Positions 1 through 11,965 of a stretch of DNA of 64,000 bases are shown here, piece by piece. Made by a program: the position numbers and the translations under genes. The DNA is from Marisa cornuarietis (taxonomy: Eukaryota; Mollusca; Gastropoda; Architaenioglossa; Ampullariidae), in assembly GCA_004794655.1 (NCBI GenBank), contig SMMW01000585.1, positions 5,724,001 through 5,788,000 on the forward strand, written 5' to 3'. Each line of letters begins with the position of its first letter. The first letter of the stretch is position 1. The notes beneath the pieces are model-generated. The model ran no database searches. It worked only from the letters and a program-made list of their open reading frames with translations, and was not told the DNA's origin.

Positions 1-387
1 CTGATATCGTATTAAACATTGTTATAGTCTCTGTCTCCTGTGCCTGTCTCCAGTTACTACCTTCATTATTCCAACTATTTTCAGTTTCTCCCTTGTTTGT
101 TCTTGGCTTTCAAAGCAAATAGATAAAATCCTATTTTAACTACTTTTCCATCATCTGGTCGTTAAATTACGAGAATATAAGAACACACATGTTTGATAAC
201 CCATGGTTCAACATGATGACTGTTATCTGTTCTTATCATTATCAAACTCCATACCTTGTGCTTTTCCAATAGGCGGCAATCCTCACTGTTCAGTATTTAA
301 ATTAAGCACTGTTGTGGTGTGTTATGTACAGGTAAATTGTTTCTTCATGAATACATTATATTCAAGTTGATGATTTTCTGACTACAG

Positions 388-3300
388 GTGGCGCCGTGTG
401 TCCTGGGAAAAGCGGAGAGTACGACTCTTTCTCAGTCCTCCTGTCACCTTTGTTGAATATCACACAAAATACATTACTTGTGTTCAACTTCTCTCAGACC
501 ACACCAGGGACACTCAGTGTGTTTATAGCAACAACTACAGAAATAACGGAAAAGCTTAAAGAAGGTACAACTGAAGGGTCTTTCCATAAAGAGATGAACA
601 TCGAGCCAGCAGTAGTTAAGGTATAATATGAAATTTAACAAATATTAAAATATCCATGTCAACTTTATAGTATTTTTACGTCTACTTGAATACAGGAAAA
701 CTGCAACTTAAATGCTTAAATTGTTTAATTTATTATGGATTTCCTTGGTACCTCGTGAGTAAATGACACTATGCTATGCTTTACCCAAGGAGACAAGAAT
801 CAAAACAAAAAATATTTTTGCACTTAAACAGATAGTCTTTAGAGCCCGGTCAGCAAACACTGACGGCCATGTGACGCTGAGCTACGTGAAGCTTCAAACA
901 GGAACATTTACATCTATCGCAAGTAAGAATGTACCATATACCATCAAATAATTTTTGGTATATTGTCTTTAACATTAACTTCACGGTTGTTGCTGCTGTT
1001 ATTAGTCTTAGCTTTTTATTTTATTAATGCGTTAGGAGAAGACGAAACTTTCCAAATTTCTTATAGAATGTATAAAATGTTGAAAGAGTCTGAAGCGATA
1101 AATATTTTAAGAAAAAACGATGTACATGTATTGGCGTTCGTCAGGTATATCCATGCGAGCAAGTCTGCGCGTATTTGATGAATTACATAATAAATCAGAT
1201 ACTTGTAACTAGGAGATTGATCTGCAAGTAGTGAAATCAGGGGAGGCGCAGGGTTCGGAGACAGACGTGGAGAAGATCGGTCCACGGAGAGGCGGAGGCA
1301 GCTGGAATTTCATGGGCCCAACTGGGGAGGGAGGCCCAGAACCGGGTTCGATGGCGTGGTGTAGTTGTGGCCCTATGCTCTACTGGGGGTGAAAAGGAAG
1401 AAGAAGGAGAAGTGAAAATCAAAATGCCTTGATAGCTTCGTGAGACATCTAAATTTTCTAAAATCAGCTTTCAATGGTCGCGGATGTTTTTAGTTTCCTA
1501 AAATGTTTGTCTGCATCAAAGTTGTGACAAAATAGTCTTTTTGCGGATATATAGGTATATACAAGCGAGAGGGAGTCTTATGACAAAGTAGATAATAACT
1601 GATGTTTAAAACCAGGTTAGTTATAGAGTTACAGAGAATTTCTTTAAAACCCACGTGATTGCCAGCAGCAGCAAGCACAAGGGGCAATTCATTCACCACC
1701 TCCACTGTGAACACTCGTGCCACGTCACCCACAGCCTCCTCGACTGGGAGTACTCATGACACGTCACCCACAGCCTCCTCGACTGGAAGTACTCATGACA
1801 CGTCACCCACAGCCTCCTCGACTGGGAGTACTCAAGACACGTCACTCACGACCTCGCTGGCTGAAGCAGGTAAAAATATGGCCACAAACATTGGTCAACA
1901 AATGTTTACAAAGTCATGTTAGTGAACTAAAATTAGTCATTTCTTATCAATGTTTATGTGCTCAACGCGAATATGACAATCAAAATGCAAAATTGACTCT
2001 AGTTGTTTTGTAATCTGCAATAATTATTGTGTACATCACGAAACGCATGCTAATAGTAACTGACCTGTGGTTAATACCTGTAAGAAAATCAAGTCATGGA
2101 CTACGTCTTAGATTTCTCTGTACAACTGTTCGGGAGCGTCTCTGGGGAGTGTCTAGCAGTAGTCAACCAGCATGGTAGTGGACAATTTTCCCTGGTATCT
2201 TTTTTCCATGGCTGTGATATCTTGATAAACACGGTTCCCATGTTCATCACTAACCATACCAAAGTTGCCAGGAAAGAAATCCAGATGGACGTGAAGGAAG
2301 TGAATGTTTAGAGACATATTGCAGCCAAGTTTCTGATACTGCATGATCATGTCTTCTACTAGTTCCTTGTAGTTTTCTAACATTACCAAGAAAGTTTGTA
2401 GACACAAGGCGAAAAGCATTCCACGCTTGTTTCGCATCACCATGCAGCAAGTTGCTGAACCGGTCATCTTTGAAGAGCTCTTGAATGTGAAGACCCACAA
2501 AACTCCCTCTTGAATCTTTGCCTTGCTGTGTCGAGGACATTTTTCATGCAGGTATTGGAAAACTGGCAAGCTCCGGTCCATAGCTTTCACGGAGTTCTTC
2601 ATCAAACCTAATTTTATGTGAAGGGATGGTAGCAGGATTCTGTGAGCGTCGACCAGAGCTGGGTGCTGGATATTCTTTTCTCCAACTGCTACATTTTGTC
2701 TGCGAGTCCATTCCTTCCGCAAGAAAAGCAGTTCACTTGCTTGGCTATCCCACTCACATAAAAAACACATGTATTGTGTATTTACCTGCTGCAGTCCCGT
2801 TAAAAGAGGAACTATCTTCAAATCACCTCTGAGTTGCCCGCTGTACCTGTTATACTCAATGATCTCTTTCATGTGGACAGCATGCGCTACTGGAATACAC
2901 GGAGGACGGTTTCCATTGTGCAAAAGCACAGACATAAGACTCAGTTTCGAAGAGTCTACAAATAGTCTCCATTCTTGTGGCTCATAAGGGATTTCTAAGG
3001 CATTCATGAGGCCCTCAATATCGGATCACAAAACCAGATTACCTTCCTTTCTCTTCCAGAAGATTCCATTGTTGGAGTCATGAACCTAGCGATTCTGACT
3101 TGTTCTGGGATGTCTAAATCATGAACCAGGTCATTTAGTTCTTCCTGTGTTATTCTTTGTCGGGTTGATGTTGACTGCATGCTGTTTGACCAGGAAAAGA
3201 ACAGGTTGGCTCACCCTCGTCCTCATCAGCTAAATCAAGAGAATATTTTGCTGGAGGTTTTGGAGTAGGAAGTCCCTCACACCGTGTAACTGGTCTCAAT

Positions 3301-6021
3301 GCAGACGGAATGATGAAGTAGACTATTCTCGACTTCTTTTGCTTCGTTATCCCGCCGGAAAGATTAGGGACCAAGCAGAAGTAACAGTCATTTGTGTGTT
3401 TGCTTGGCTCTCTCCACATCATGGGACCTGCAAACGGTATTGAGGGTCTTTTGCGATTCAACCAATGTGAAAGTTGTGTTGAACATGTAGCACAGCATAT
3501 ATGCGAGGCCCAAGGCATGTCTTGGTCGTCAATCTTGCATCAGAAGTAAGGATGATAGGCCTTCTTCACTTGAGAAATGATACTTTTCTTCAGGTTGGCA
3601 AATGTCACTTCCTCACATATATAGCAACAATTGTCCACGGTATTAACACTCTTTAAAGGAATTAGTGTTCTGTATTGTAACCAAATTAATAAAATAATAA
3701 GTTTTATGTAACAGTAGCTTAAACTGTATTATAATATTTTAAATGCTCAGCCTTTCTGACTGGGCTTTATATATAGTACATTGCTGACGTCAGCTTATTT
3801 CAGCAGCCGCCTGGCAGTAGTACTGCACTGCATCAGAAAATGATGGAATAAGCTCTGGATGATGTGGGTATGATTGTATTATGCAATGTGAAGCAATATT
3901 ACATCATTCTACGCTTATTTAGAATGTTGTTACAGTCCTACTGGATAAATTTACACGGTGAAACTTATAAAATAAAATACATCAAATATCTTCAAAACGA
4001 GAGCCAATAAAAAATGTTCATGGTCATATTCGTGTTCAGCACACCAAGATACTACAGATTACGACCTTTTAAGGTCAGTAATAATATCAATGTTGACCAG
4101 TAAAATCAACAAGAAACAAGGATTTTACTTTTTTTAAGAAACTAAAGGCTGGAATTATTGAGGAATATTTTAGTAGTAGAGTTTACTTATGTTTTTTTTG
4201 GGAAGTAACGAGAACCAAATTGTTCGATAACGTCAACAGTACAAAAAACTTTGTCAAGTTTCCATGGTCACCGATGATAACAGTGAAGTATTCAAAAGAA
4301 ATGACTCGCAAACCTTTGGTCTGAAGCAGTGCCTTTTGGAACTGACATAGTGTATGTCTTTGTTTAGTCTATTGCTTGTTGGTGTATTTAAAAAAAAAAA
4401 CTTTCAGAGCTTTTTTGCGAGAACTGTGTCTCAGTGTATTGCTACACTAAACATCTAAGATCTGAATTGCACTGGATCTTTAATTTCTAGAAATATCACT
4501 GCTAATCGTTTTGATTTTGATCTCATTATCAGGACATCATACAATCCTCTATGTATGTTTTATTTGCTGACGTGTTTATTACCAGGTAAACCAGAAGCGA
4601 CAAGCGGAAGTAACGTCGGTGTAACAGTAGGTGTTGTCGTTGCCATTGTGGCTGGGGTTGCTGCTGGTGTCGTTGTTGGATTTTTTATTTGGAGACGCCG
4701 CAGACATCGGGAAAATGGGTAAGTGTGATCCATTTTAAGAATCTTACCTTACAGTACATCTAGCCAGAAACTATAGTAGTGACAGTTCATGCTCTGGTAA
4801 AATTAGTATTGGTTATGCATCTTTTACATAATCTATCAACAGACTTAGTCAAATAATACAAATAATTAATGCACTTCTGTTACCAAGGATCCATACTCTC
4901 TATATTCACAATTTCGTTGACAATTAAGTGTGAATATGGATATTTTACCTGCTACAAAATATGGTTTGGTCAAATTCGAAAATGAGGACACTGACCAAAC
5001 ACAATTTACAGCGTGTTGCAAGTATAAACTATGGTGTTTGCCAATAATTGCAAATTTTTGGCCTATTCCATAAATAAATATACATATAGATCTCGTGAGT
5101 CAGAAATAAGAATAAATAAATAAATAGTTTACGGGATTTTTCCTGTTTAACTGCTCCATAGAGCTAATACTTAGACCATATGACTGTCATTGTGACTGTT
5201 ATAAGTGGGACTGTTATATACTAAGGAATTAATCACTGGGAGCCGATATAAGATCATAGAAGATAAGTTTGTCCCAAAGGGGAATTCGGGGCAGCTCGGA
5301 GACAAAAATCTGACCTGCATTTAAAAAAAAAAACTATCAAAGTCCGTATATACGGTCTTCGTCATCGAATGCAGTCAAGACAATACAAATTTAATACACG
5401 TTGAGTACACAGCACGGAAGCAATCGAAAATCGAAGAAAAGGTAGAAGATTGAGAGCTGCAGACATCGCACATCGAGGAGCGGCCATCTTGAATTTCCCT
5501 TCCTCATAAGATGTCAACGTGAATTATCACTAACTGAGACGATTGCACTGTGCACTGTTAATACGACAAAAGAGGAAACGATTTAACTTCATTTTCCTTT
5601 CAACAATCAGTAAACTACTGTTAGCTTAGTTAAACAAAAAAGTCATGTTATTTTTTGAATATTATTATGCGAAATAAATTATTTCTGTAATATCTGACCA
5701 AACCTTTTACAGTTTTGATGAGGAACGTTTATACCTTTGCAACACACTGTACCTTTCTAGTCACATTCCTTCTGTGCTAGAGAATTAGGTAAGATTATAT
5801 CAGAAGTGGGAGATCGAAACATCATTTACGCCTTGTCCGTAATGAGAACTCGTCGTGCCTTTTTTGTTGTAAGAAAAGAATGTGAAAGTGAGAAGAAATT
5901 GTGAGATTCGCGTTCACCAGTCGGTCGCCTACGTCAGGTGATGCTGTGGTCGGATGGTCACCTCTCCGTATCTCACCTGACTCGTCAGCAGGAAATGAAC
6001 AAACGATAATAACCTGTGGTG

Positions 6022-6113
<92 letters not shown>

Positions 6114-9100
6114 GAGAGAGACCTGTGGTATTCACTTTGTTCATTTTCCGCTAAATTTTGGTTCTATCTTTACAGTAAAGGTGGACAGAAGGCAAAGATA
6201 GGCGGCCAAAACTCATACCAGAGTGCAGGTCAGTTTTGTAGTTACCACATGTGGTACGTGTCACGATTGCTAGACATCATCTACTGTTAGCTTAAGTTGG
6301 TTTTATTGTTGTTATTGCTTACCGATTTGGCAAATTTCTTTGCACACGCTACTTTAGAGCAATAATCTGCATGCACACGCACGCACGTATATATATATAT
6401 ATATATAGAGAGAGAAAATGCTACAGAAAGTAAGTGAAAGAGACAAAAAGGATATATGAGAGAAACTAAATTACATGAGTTTGATAATGTTCATTACATT
6501 GTTAGAAATATCCCCTTCGTCTTTATTGTCTTAAAGCAAGCTTGCAGTCAATGATTTTGTCCCGCAGCCAGATCTGTAGCATCCGCCATCTTTGAATCCC
6601 TGAGTTTCCTCAATCTGAAAACGATAATAAACTTTGTTGCTGCTCAGCCAGAGTGGAAGAATACATTTTACTACAGCAGATTTCCTAAATCTGTGTTGAA
6701 TATCCTGCAAACATACCTAGCCTGCTATTCATATTTCTTTAGAAAGAAAATGTACAGCGTTTTAGAAATATACAACCAATAGCTAACATGTCAAATTATC
6801 TTTAATTTACTCTTTGAAATACCTATAAAGAATTTATATTACTTTTCCTCAGACACAAGAAATATATCACCAGCCTTAACAGGAATGCCATCACATTGCA
6901 ACCTGTCAACAAATCAGACTGTGAATTCTGCAAGCGCCAGTCACAAGGCTACCCCTGGTATCTTGGGTATCAGAAGCAACCAGTACGACGTTCCACCTAA
7001 TAGAGTACCACAAGGACACGGCGTATTCAAATATGAGCAGAGTCGTCCTTCTGAACTGACCTCTCCTACTGGTGATGATGAAGAGGGCGGTTATAACACT
7101 ATAGAGGAGGACAGCGCCAGGGCTACCTTGTCACCCAGCAGTGTCTACAGTTATGCCAGAAACGAGGGGATGAACACGTCAAGTTCCAACAATCCTGAAG
7201 GAAATTATGATAGGACTGACCCACATGGGGCTGTGTCCGTCTCGCAAGGGAAGAATACTAGCGCTCCCCCTGAAGATGACTACAACCACATCCTGTCCAC
7301 AGACATATCGAGAAAGAAGATTGGTCAGCTTGCGGGGGAAATGGAACCTAATCACATCTGGGCAAGAGGTAGAGGTGAACACGACTGTGGTGGAAAGACC
7401 TCTTCAAATGACGACGATGGATACAGTGTCTTGTGTGCCGGCAACAAACAGCTCAGTGAATTCAACGGTCAACAAGCTGTCGAGACGTATGACCACGTAG
7501 GAGGCGACGTTCACGGTGACTATGACAGAATCCGACAGGGAGATCACAACGATGTCATCGGCTCTGACTATGACCACTTGATTTAACCAGGCTGTGAGGC
7601 GTAGAAGTGTATGTGATGTGACCATGACCAGATGGCTTAACTTGGTTAGCAGCCTCTAACAACGGAAAGAAGTGTTGTTACTATGACAACACAGCTTAAC
7701 TTCACTAACAACCTCAAACAACAGAATTGCTTTGTTTAGCTCTAGCTCCAGTTTAATTTGCATATTATCCTCAAATAATGTGTGCGAGGTCGACGATTGA
7801 GAACAACTTAAGAGTAAATTGTGTAACGTATAAACATCTTAACTGGTCACCACACCTAGCTGAGGCTTAGTACATGACAGTCGTGTATGAAATGAACTCA
7901 TACGTTAACCATTTTACATATTTACCCTTATGTTATATATTTATTTTATAAACACAAAATTTTATTTTATTCTGTCAGAGTGTGATTCAATATTAATATA
8001 ATGATGTAATTATTTAAGAAGTGACCAAGTCGACCTTTGAAAGTGTTGGAAAGAAAGACGCTTATCCGATTAAATTTAAAAATAGAAGACGAATGTATCT
8101 TACTCCTAGTTTTTTTTAGCCCGTCAAATAATTACATCTGCTCAATATTCCTGGATTATTCTATGATACTGCAACTAACGTTGCTCAGCTGCTTACAAAT
8201 ACAAGCATAGCGCTTTATTTTCTAAACTTCTATATCTTATTTAAAATGAAAATTACAGATTGATATGTCATATTGATTGATTGAAATATTTAAGTAATTT
8301 TTATATATTTTTTCACGAGTCTTGTTATCCAGTCCCGCGACAGCACGTGAGGAGATTTAACTCATAGACATCTTGATCTGGGATCAACACTGACATATTT
8401 TAATGCTGCATGTCATGTGCAGGGATGAGAGAAAGGAGAATGCGTGTGAGTATGCAGGGGTTTGAGTGAGCGTGAGTGCTCGTGTATGTTGTGAACCTGA
8501 CAGGGGGAGATAAACGTTGACATGTGAGTAGCTGCGCCTTCGTTGAAGTCTAACAAAGTCTTTAATAGAGAGTCTGAGATTCAGTGCTCGTGCGACCCGT
8601 GCGGGAACGGCAACCTGTAGCGTCACGGGAATTTGCTCCCTACATCATCACATCCACAAAAACCAACCAATCGCTTTCTCAAAACGGGTAGGCTTAGAGG
8701 CTCGCCGTTCTCGTTGCCGCACACGTCTTCCTACGCGTCGTGGATCTCAAACTCTCTATTGAAAACAGGCGACACGCGTGCAGTCATCTGTTCATATGTA
8801 TTTACAAGCGATTACCAATATGAGGAGTGAGATAAAACCATTATCGTCGCTGTTCTTCTAGTGATCGTTTCAAGTGTGCATTATAATCTGGTGGTCGTAT
8901 AACAGCCCTTGTTTTTGCTTGCAATTTAAATATACTCAGGCAAACGTATTTTTCCATTTTCATGTTTGCACAGTAATAAATATTTCTTTGCACTCTTGTT
9001 TTGTTATCTTATATGGGGTCAGGTTTTCCTTTTGTTTCCTTGTTTGGGGAGAATGATGAGACTAACAGCGAGATATTACAAAATGCCTTCCTTCAGTATT

Positions 9101-10505
9101 CAGTACTAAGCACGAGTTTTCTTCTTACAGGAAGAAGTTTAGTTTTAGTCTCTGTAGGCGAAACCTTTCTCATAAACTGCAGATAGAGATGGACAGAATG
9201 ACAAACCGATAGATAGATAAATAAGCAGATTGATTCTCGTCAATTATAATAACCTGCTTAATCAGACTGAATTTACTGAAATTGTAGATGAATGGGACTA
9301 AAATATTACAAATTTATTTCATTTCATGCATCACATCAATCGTGTGCAGTCCTCCACAATTTGTTTCCCTAAAAGTTTCATACTGCCTAGTCAAGTCTTA
9401 ACTAAAGACCACGCCTAAAAATCTGTATTGTTGGTATCATTGTAAACTAAAGTAAATATAAACTTCTGATTCTTCACATCTCAAGTGCGTGCAACGCAAC
9501 TAGGAGAGAAAGCAAAGAGAGGTTATTTTTTATGTCTTCTTTGTCATTTTACACAAGTATTCTGGCTTATTTCACCAGGCCTAACACAATCAAATCTGTG
9601 TGATATTTTAAATCTGTTAGCGAATTTTAATACTACTTTCAAATATAAGTTAAGATACGTAGTATATGGAAAAAAGTTGCTGATGTGATCAGTCACTGAG
9701 ACTAGACTGATTAAGACCCTAGCTTGTTTCGTTCACCCACGATGTTCTTGGGTCTGTCTCTACAGTAATGGTGGACAGCAACCCGTGACAGACAACCAGA
9801 ACATCAACCACAGTACAGGTCAGGTTTGCTAGTCACTGCAAGTAATGTAGATTAAAATAGCGAGACAATAGCCTGGCTGGTGTTGGTTGGATTCTTTCAG
9901 CAGATATTTTGGGCGTGTGTAATCAAACATACATGTAACGCATGTAATGTCGCACACACTCTCACACACATACATATTCATAAGTATATATACACACAAT
10001 GAGAGGATGGAAACAAGTTGAGAGAAATATGTGCCTCTCCTCACAGTTTCTGACGACTTTTCATTCCTATGTTTAAAAATAGACCTGTTATTTACATTTT
10101 CAAAAAAATGGTTAAAATAGACGGTTTTGTTTTGTTGTCCGTTTTCTCACTTCAATTATGACATCTGTGGTATAGGGTATTTTTATCAGTATTTATGTAT
10201 TACAAAAATGCGTTTTCAGGAATGATGAGATGATTTTAATTTTTATTTTAGCAAATTTAATTATATTTAGATTCCTTATTGTGTAGAAAATATTGTTATA
10301 TTCGTGTGTTTGAGAATGGATACTGTAGTTAATTAGCAAGTAAACTGCTAATGCTTCGTATATTTTTTATTCAGGTTTAACGGAAATCCAGAAAACATCA
10401 ACAGGAGATGTAGATTCTGTGACACAGCATCCAATCCATTATGATATCATGAACTTTAACACTTCTTTTGATGAAGTCCATATTTACGAGTCTATTCGCT
10501 CGTAG
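388..10505 (+). CDS. Unit A: MAM-like ectodomain / stalk / TM receptor with ITAM-type tails (5' partial)
   Basis: The 5' exons lie left of the window. Exons I place by GT-AG sites and phase are 388-620, 832-922, 1666-1869 (stalk), 4586-4718 (TM), then either 6176-6228 plus 6853-7586 (long tail) or 9766-9818 plus 10375-10505 (short tail). Exons 388-922 give the second part of a MAM-like fold: a 'SPLLNITQ' strand, a 'FNFSQTTPGTLSVF' strand, and a final 'HVTLSYVKLQ' strand. The stalk is Ser/Thr/Gly repeats, probably O-glycosylated. The TM exon gives a Gly/Val/Ala-rich helix followed by FFIWRRRRHR, a type I stop-transfer. All phases join without a stop. The domain call rests on my reading of the MAM pattern and was not searched. 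A cell-surface signalling receptor, perhaps immune or phagocytic, is inference. The ligand is unknown. Confidence 0.8.
1722..1838 (+). repeat. 39-bp coding minisatellite in the stalk exon of unit A
   Basis: Three nearly perfect 39-bp units start at 1722, 1761 and 1800, and a partial fourth starts at 1839. Each unit encodes the 13-residue TSPTASSTGST(H/Q)D. The period is a multiple of three, so copy changes lengthen or shorten the Ser/Thr stalk without a frameshift. Unit C has a single equivalent unit, D none, and B a short unrelated stalk exon. Confidence 0.95.
2090..3640 (-). mobile_element. Transposon-type ORF in intron of unit A, minus strand, broken
   Basis: Two minus-strand frames, 3518-3150 and 3007-2153, read as consecutive pieces of one protein. 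The upstream piece contains PSIPFAGPMMWREPSKHTNDCYFC. The downstream piece contains FVDSSKLSLMSVLLHNGN, CFLCEWDS and RILLPSLHIKLGLMKNSVKAMD. This looks like a protein seen repeatedly as a multicopy, element-associated ORF in invertebrate and fish genomes; I cannot name its transposon class with certainty. At least one frameshift or gap separates the pieces, and the region around 3000-3150 is out of frame. It lies opposite to the host gene between the stalk and TM exons. Unit D carries the same insertion at the same place, so it entered before the A/D duplication. Confidence 0.7.
3641..4585. other. Remainder of intron between stalk and TM exons, unit A
   Basis: AT-rich intron with no coding signal I trust. 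The stretch 3447-3912 is missing from the unit D copy, where the sequence jumps from the transposon directly to the 'ATTCTACGC' motif near 56571. From about 4080 the sequence also aligns with unit C intron sequence near 43830. Confidence 0.6.
6036..6112. repeat. (CA)n microsatellite upstream of cassette I linker, unit A
   Basis: An uninterrupted CA run lies about 65 bases before the 3' splice site of exon 6176-6228. The unit D counterpart (58727-58746) is much shorter. Open frames across it on both strands are CA/TG-repeat artefacts. Confidence 0.97.
6176..7586 (+). CDS. Unit A cytoplasmic cassette I: linker exon plus long multi-tyrosine tail
   Basis: Linker exon 6176-6228 (53 nt, phase 2 to 1) reads GKGGQKAKIGGQNSYQSAG across its junctions. 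The terminal exon 6853-7586 ends in TAA. Counting from the Met at 6885 (233 residues to the stop), tyrosines sit at 34, 50, 70, 88, 90, 108, 133, 180, 202, 213 and 229. Six of them are in Yxx[I/L/V]: YNTI70, YNHI133, YSVL180, YDHV202, YDRI213, YDHL229. YDHV and YDRI are seven residues apart, the spacing of a classical ITAM (YxxL/I-x6-8-YxxL/I), which in other animals recruits Syk/ZAP-70-type tandem SH2 kinases. The tail is acidic and low in hydrophobics, as expected for a cytosolic docking tail. The protein-coding call is strong; the signalling role is inferred. Confidence 0.85.
7587..9765 (+). other. 3' UTR of cassette I and intron before cassette II, unit A
   Basis: The stretch follows the TAA of the long tail. 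It aligns throughout with 60243-62233 in unit D at high identity, with small indels, one of which removes about 110 bases of A near 8560-8760. I see no exon with consistent phase on either strand. The 3' end of the long-tail mRNA must fall here, but only AT-rich, non-canonical poly(A) candidates are visible. Confidence 0.55.
9766..10505 (+). CDS. Unit A cytoplasmic cassette II: alternative linker plus short tail
   Basis: Exon 9766-9818 is 53 nt, starts in phase 2 and ends in phase 1, exactly like the cassette I linker. It can therefore be spliced straight from the TM exon 4586-4718 and reads GNGGQQPVTDNQNINHSTG. Terminal exon 10375-10505 ends in TAG and carries HYDIMNF and VHIYESIRS: two tyrosine motifs, YxxM and YxxI, separated by 11 residues. 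YxxM is a PI3-kinase SH2 site in known receptors, and the pair resembles a loosely spaced ITAM. An ATTAAA lies just after the stop (about 10511). It comes after the stop of cassette I, so using it requires skipping 6176-7586. Expression is not shown by sequence alone. Confidence 0.75.
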
Positions 10506-10831
10506 ACCGAATTAAAAAGCCGATCTTTGTGAGCAGAAAGACTGTCAAACCTCATAGACTTTGTTTCCACATTCTTTAGCCTCTTACACCTTGTTCTCAC
10601 ATACTCACATTCTATACAATTTTATGTCGTCTTCTTTCTTCTCTTATTGGTCTTTCTCTGTATTGCAATCGTCATCCAAACAGACCATCACACACCTCGC
10701 TTAATCGTTCTATATATAAAGTAGACTATTTGTAGCTTGTGCTCTATATTTCCTTCAACTTGTGTGTGTGTGTGCGTGTGGGGGGGTATATGTGTGTGCG
10801 TTTGGAGGACGTTTATGTAAACAACTACAGG

Positions 10832-10864
<33 letters not shown>

Positions 10865-11374
10865 GCACACACACATTCATTCTCTCTTTCTCTATTTTAC
10901 TAAATTATAGTGAAAAGGGAGTTCAGGTGTTAGTCCACGCCATCAACGTGTTTATGGGGTGCATCAGACGGCCGTCCTATTATTTGATTCAACTCACACT
11001 GATATTGTCTATGTATGCGATGTGCAAGGCGAAGAAAAAAGAAAACAAGTGATTGTGTGAACTTTCGGCCGTGCGCGCGTATGCGTATGTGCGCGTGTGA
11101 GAACGTGAAATGGGGGAGAAAAAATCATTCTTACTGACATTTATTAGTCAGGGTACAACGATGTGGACTAGAAAAACAGGGGACATCCATGATTCCTTTA
11201 AATTCAGGTGATGCAGTTAATTTTATGATAGTTTAAGTGACTAGAACAGTTCCAACCTCGTTCCTCCTCTGGTCTCCTTAGTGTAATCACTAGCTTATAA
11301 GCTCACAAAGGCGTGCAGTTCTCTACCTGTTCTGCTGCCATCTTCACCTAATATTGCATACAATACGCCTTGTG
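10506..11374. other. Downstream flank of unit A with TG/CA and TA microsatellites
   Basis: The first 110 bases align with the sequence after the unit D stop (62997-63110), then the copies diverge. TG/CA tracts and a short TA run lie between about 10760 and 10875. No gene is seen. Confidence 0.6.
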
Positions 11375-11955
11375 GTGACCGGACACTTAATCCCCGGACA
11401 CTTTATTCAGCTTTATCCCCTCCAGATACTTGGAACAAATACCTGGACGTCATCGGCGGTGTTGCACGAACAAACAACGCTGTGGAGGGTTGGCATCACG
11501 CCCTCCAATCTCTCTTCTCCTGTCACCATCCAACAATGTGGACATTCCTTGATGGTCTACGTAAGGATTGTCAGCTACACAAGGCATCTGTTCTACAGTC
11601 ATGCGCCGGCACAGAGAAACGTCCAAAGAAGAAGTAGGCTGAATTGGCCAGGAGAATTAGCAACATTGTACAGCGATATGAGGCAATGGATCGTCTTCTG
11701 TACCTGTCATATTGATTAACAACACTTTTCATATCTTAATGTTGAAAAACATTGACTTTAATAGCTCACATGAACTTTAACTAATGTTATAGATGTTGAA
11801 ATTAAGTATTATTTTATATTTTCATGTTTACATGAAAATAATTATTTGAATTTGAATTAAATTTTTCATTCACTTCATAATTGTTTGAGTTGAAATTTCA
11901 TTTTGAGGATTAAGTGTCTGGGGATTAAGTGTCCGGGGATTAAGTGTCTGGGATC
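11375..11955 (+). mobile_element. MULE-derived element with terminal repeats and 10-bp target duplication
   Basis: The left end is GTGACCGGACACTTAATCCCC and the right end is the complement of GATCCCAGACACTTAATCCCC. The element is flanked on both sides by ACGCCTTGTG (11365-11374 and 11956-11965). Inside, a plus-strand frame from about 11430 to 11716 reads RTNNAVEGWHHALQSLFS, then HPTMWTFLDGLRK, the C-terminal pattern of Mutator-like (MULE) transposases. Only this C-terminal fragment remains, so it is a non-autonomous deletion derivative. The 9-10 bp target duplication agrees with MULE transposition. The terminal GGACACTTAATCCC motif is iterated at both ends. Confidence 0.88.
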
Positions 11956-11965
11956 ACGCCTTGTG

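Noticed and set aside
5822..6290. Long frames rich in Thr-His or Cys-Val on both strands
   Set aside because: They are read through the (CA)n tract at 6036-6112 and have no splice or family support. The same holds for frames at 10688-11052, 16821-17089, 17893-18211, 37041-37329, 37879-38375, 48511-48936 and 49739-49984.
7179..7625. Minus-strand and shifted frames across the long-tail exon (also 59835-60281)
   Set aside because: Shadows of the tyrosine-rich tail exon. The plus-strand frame has splice-site and paralog support.
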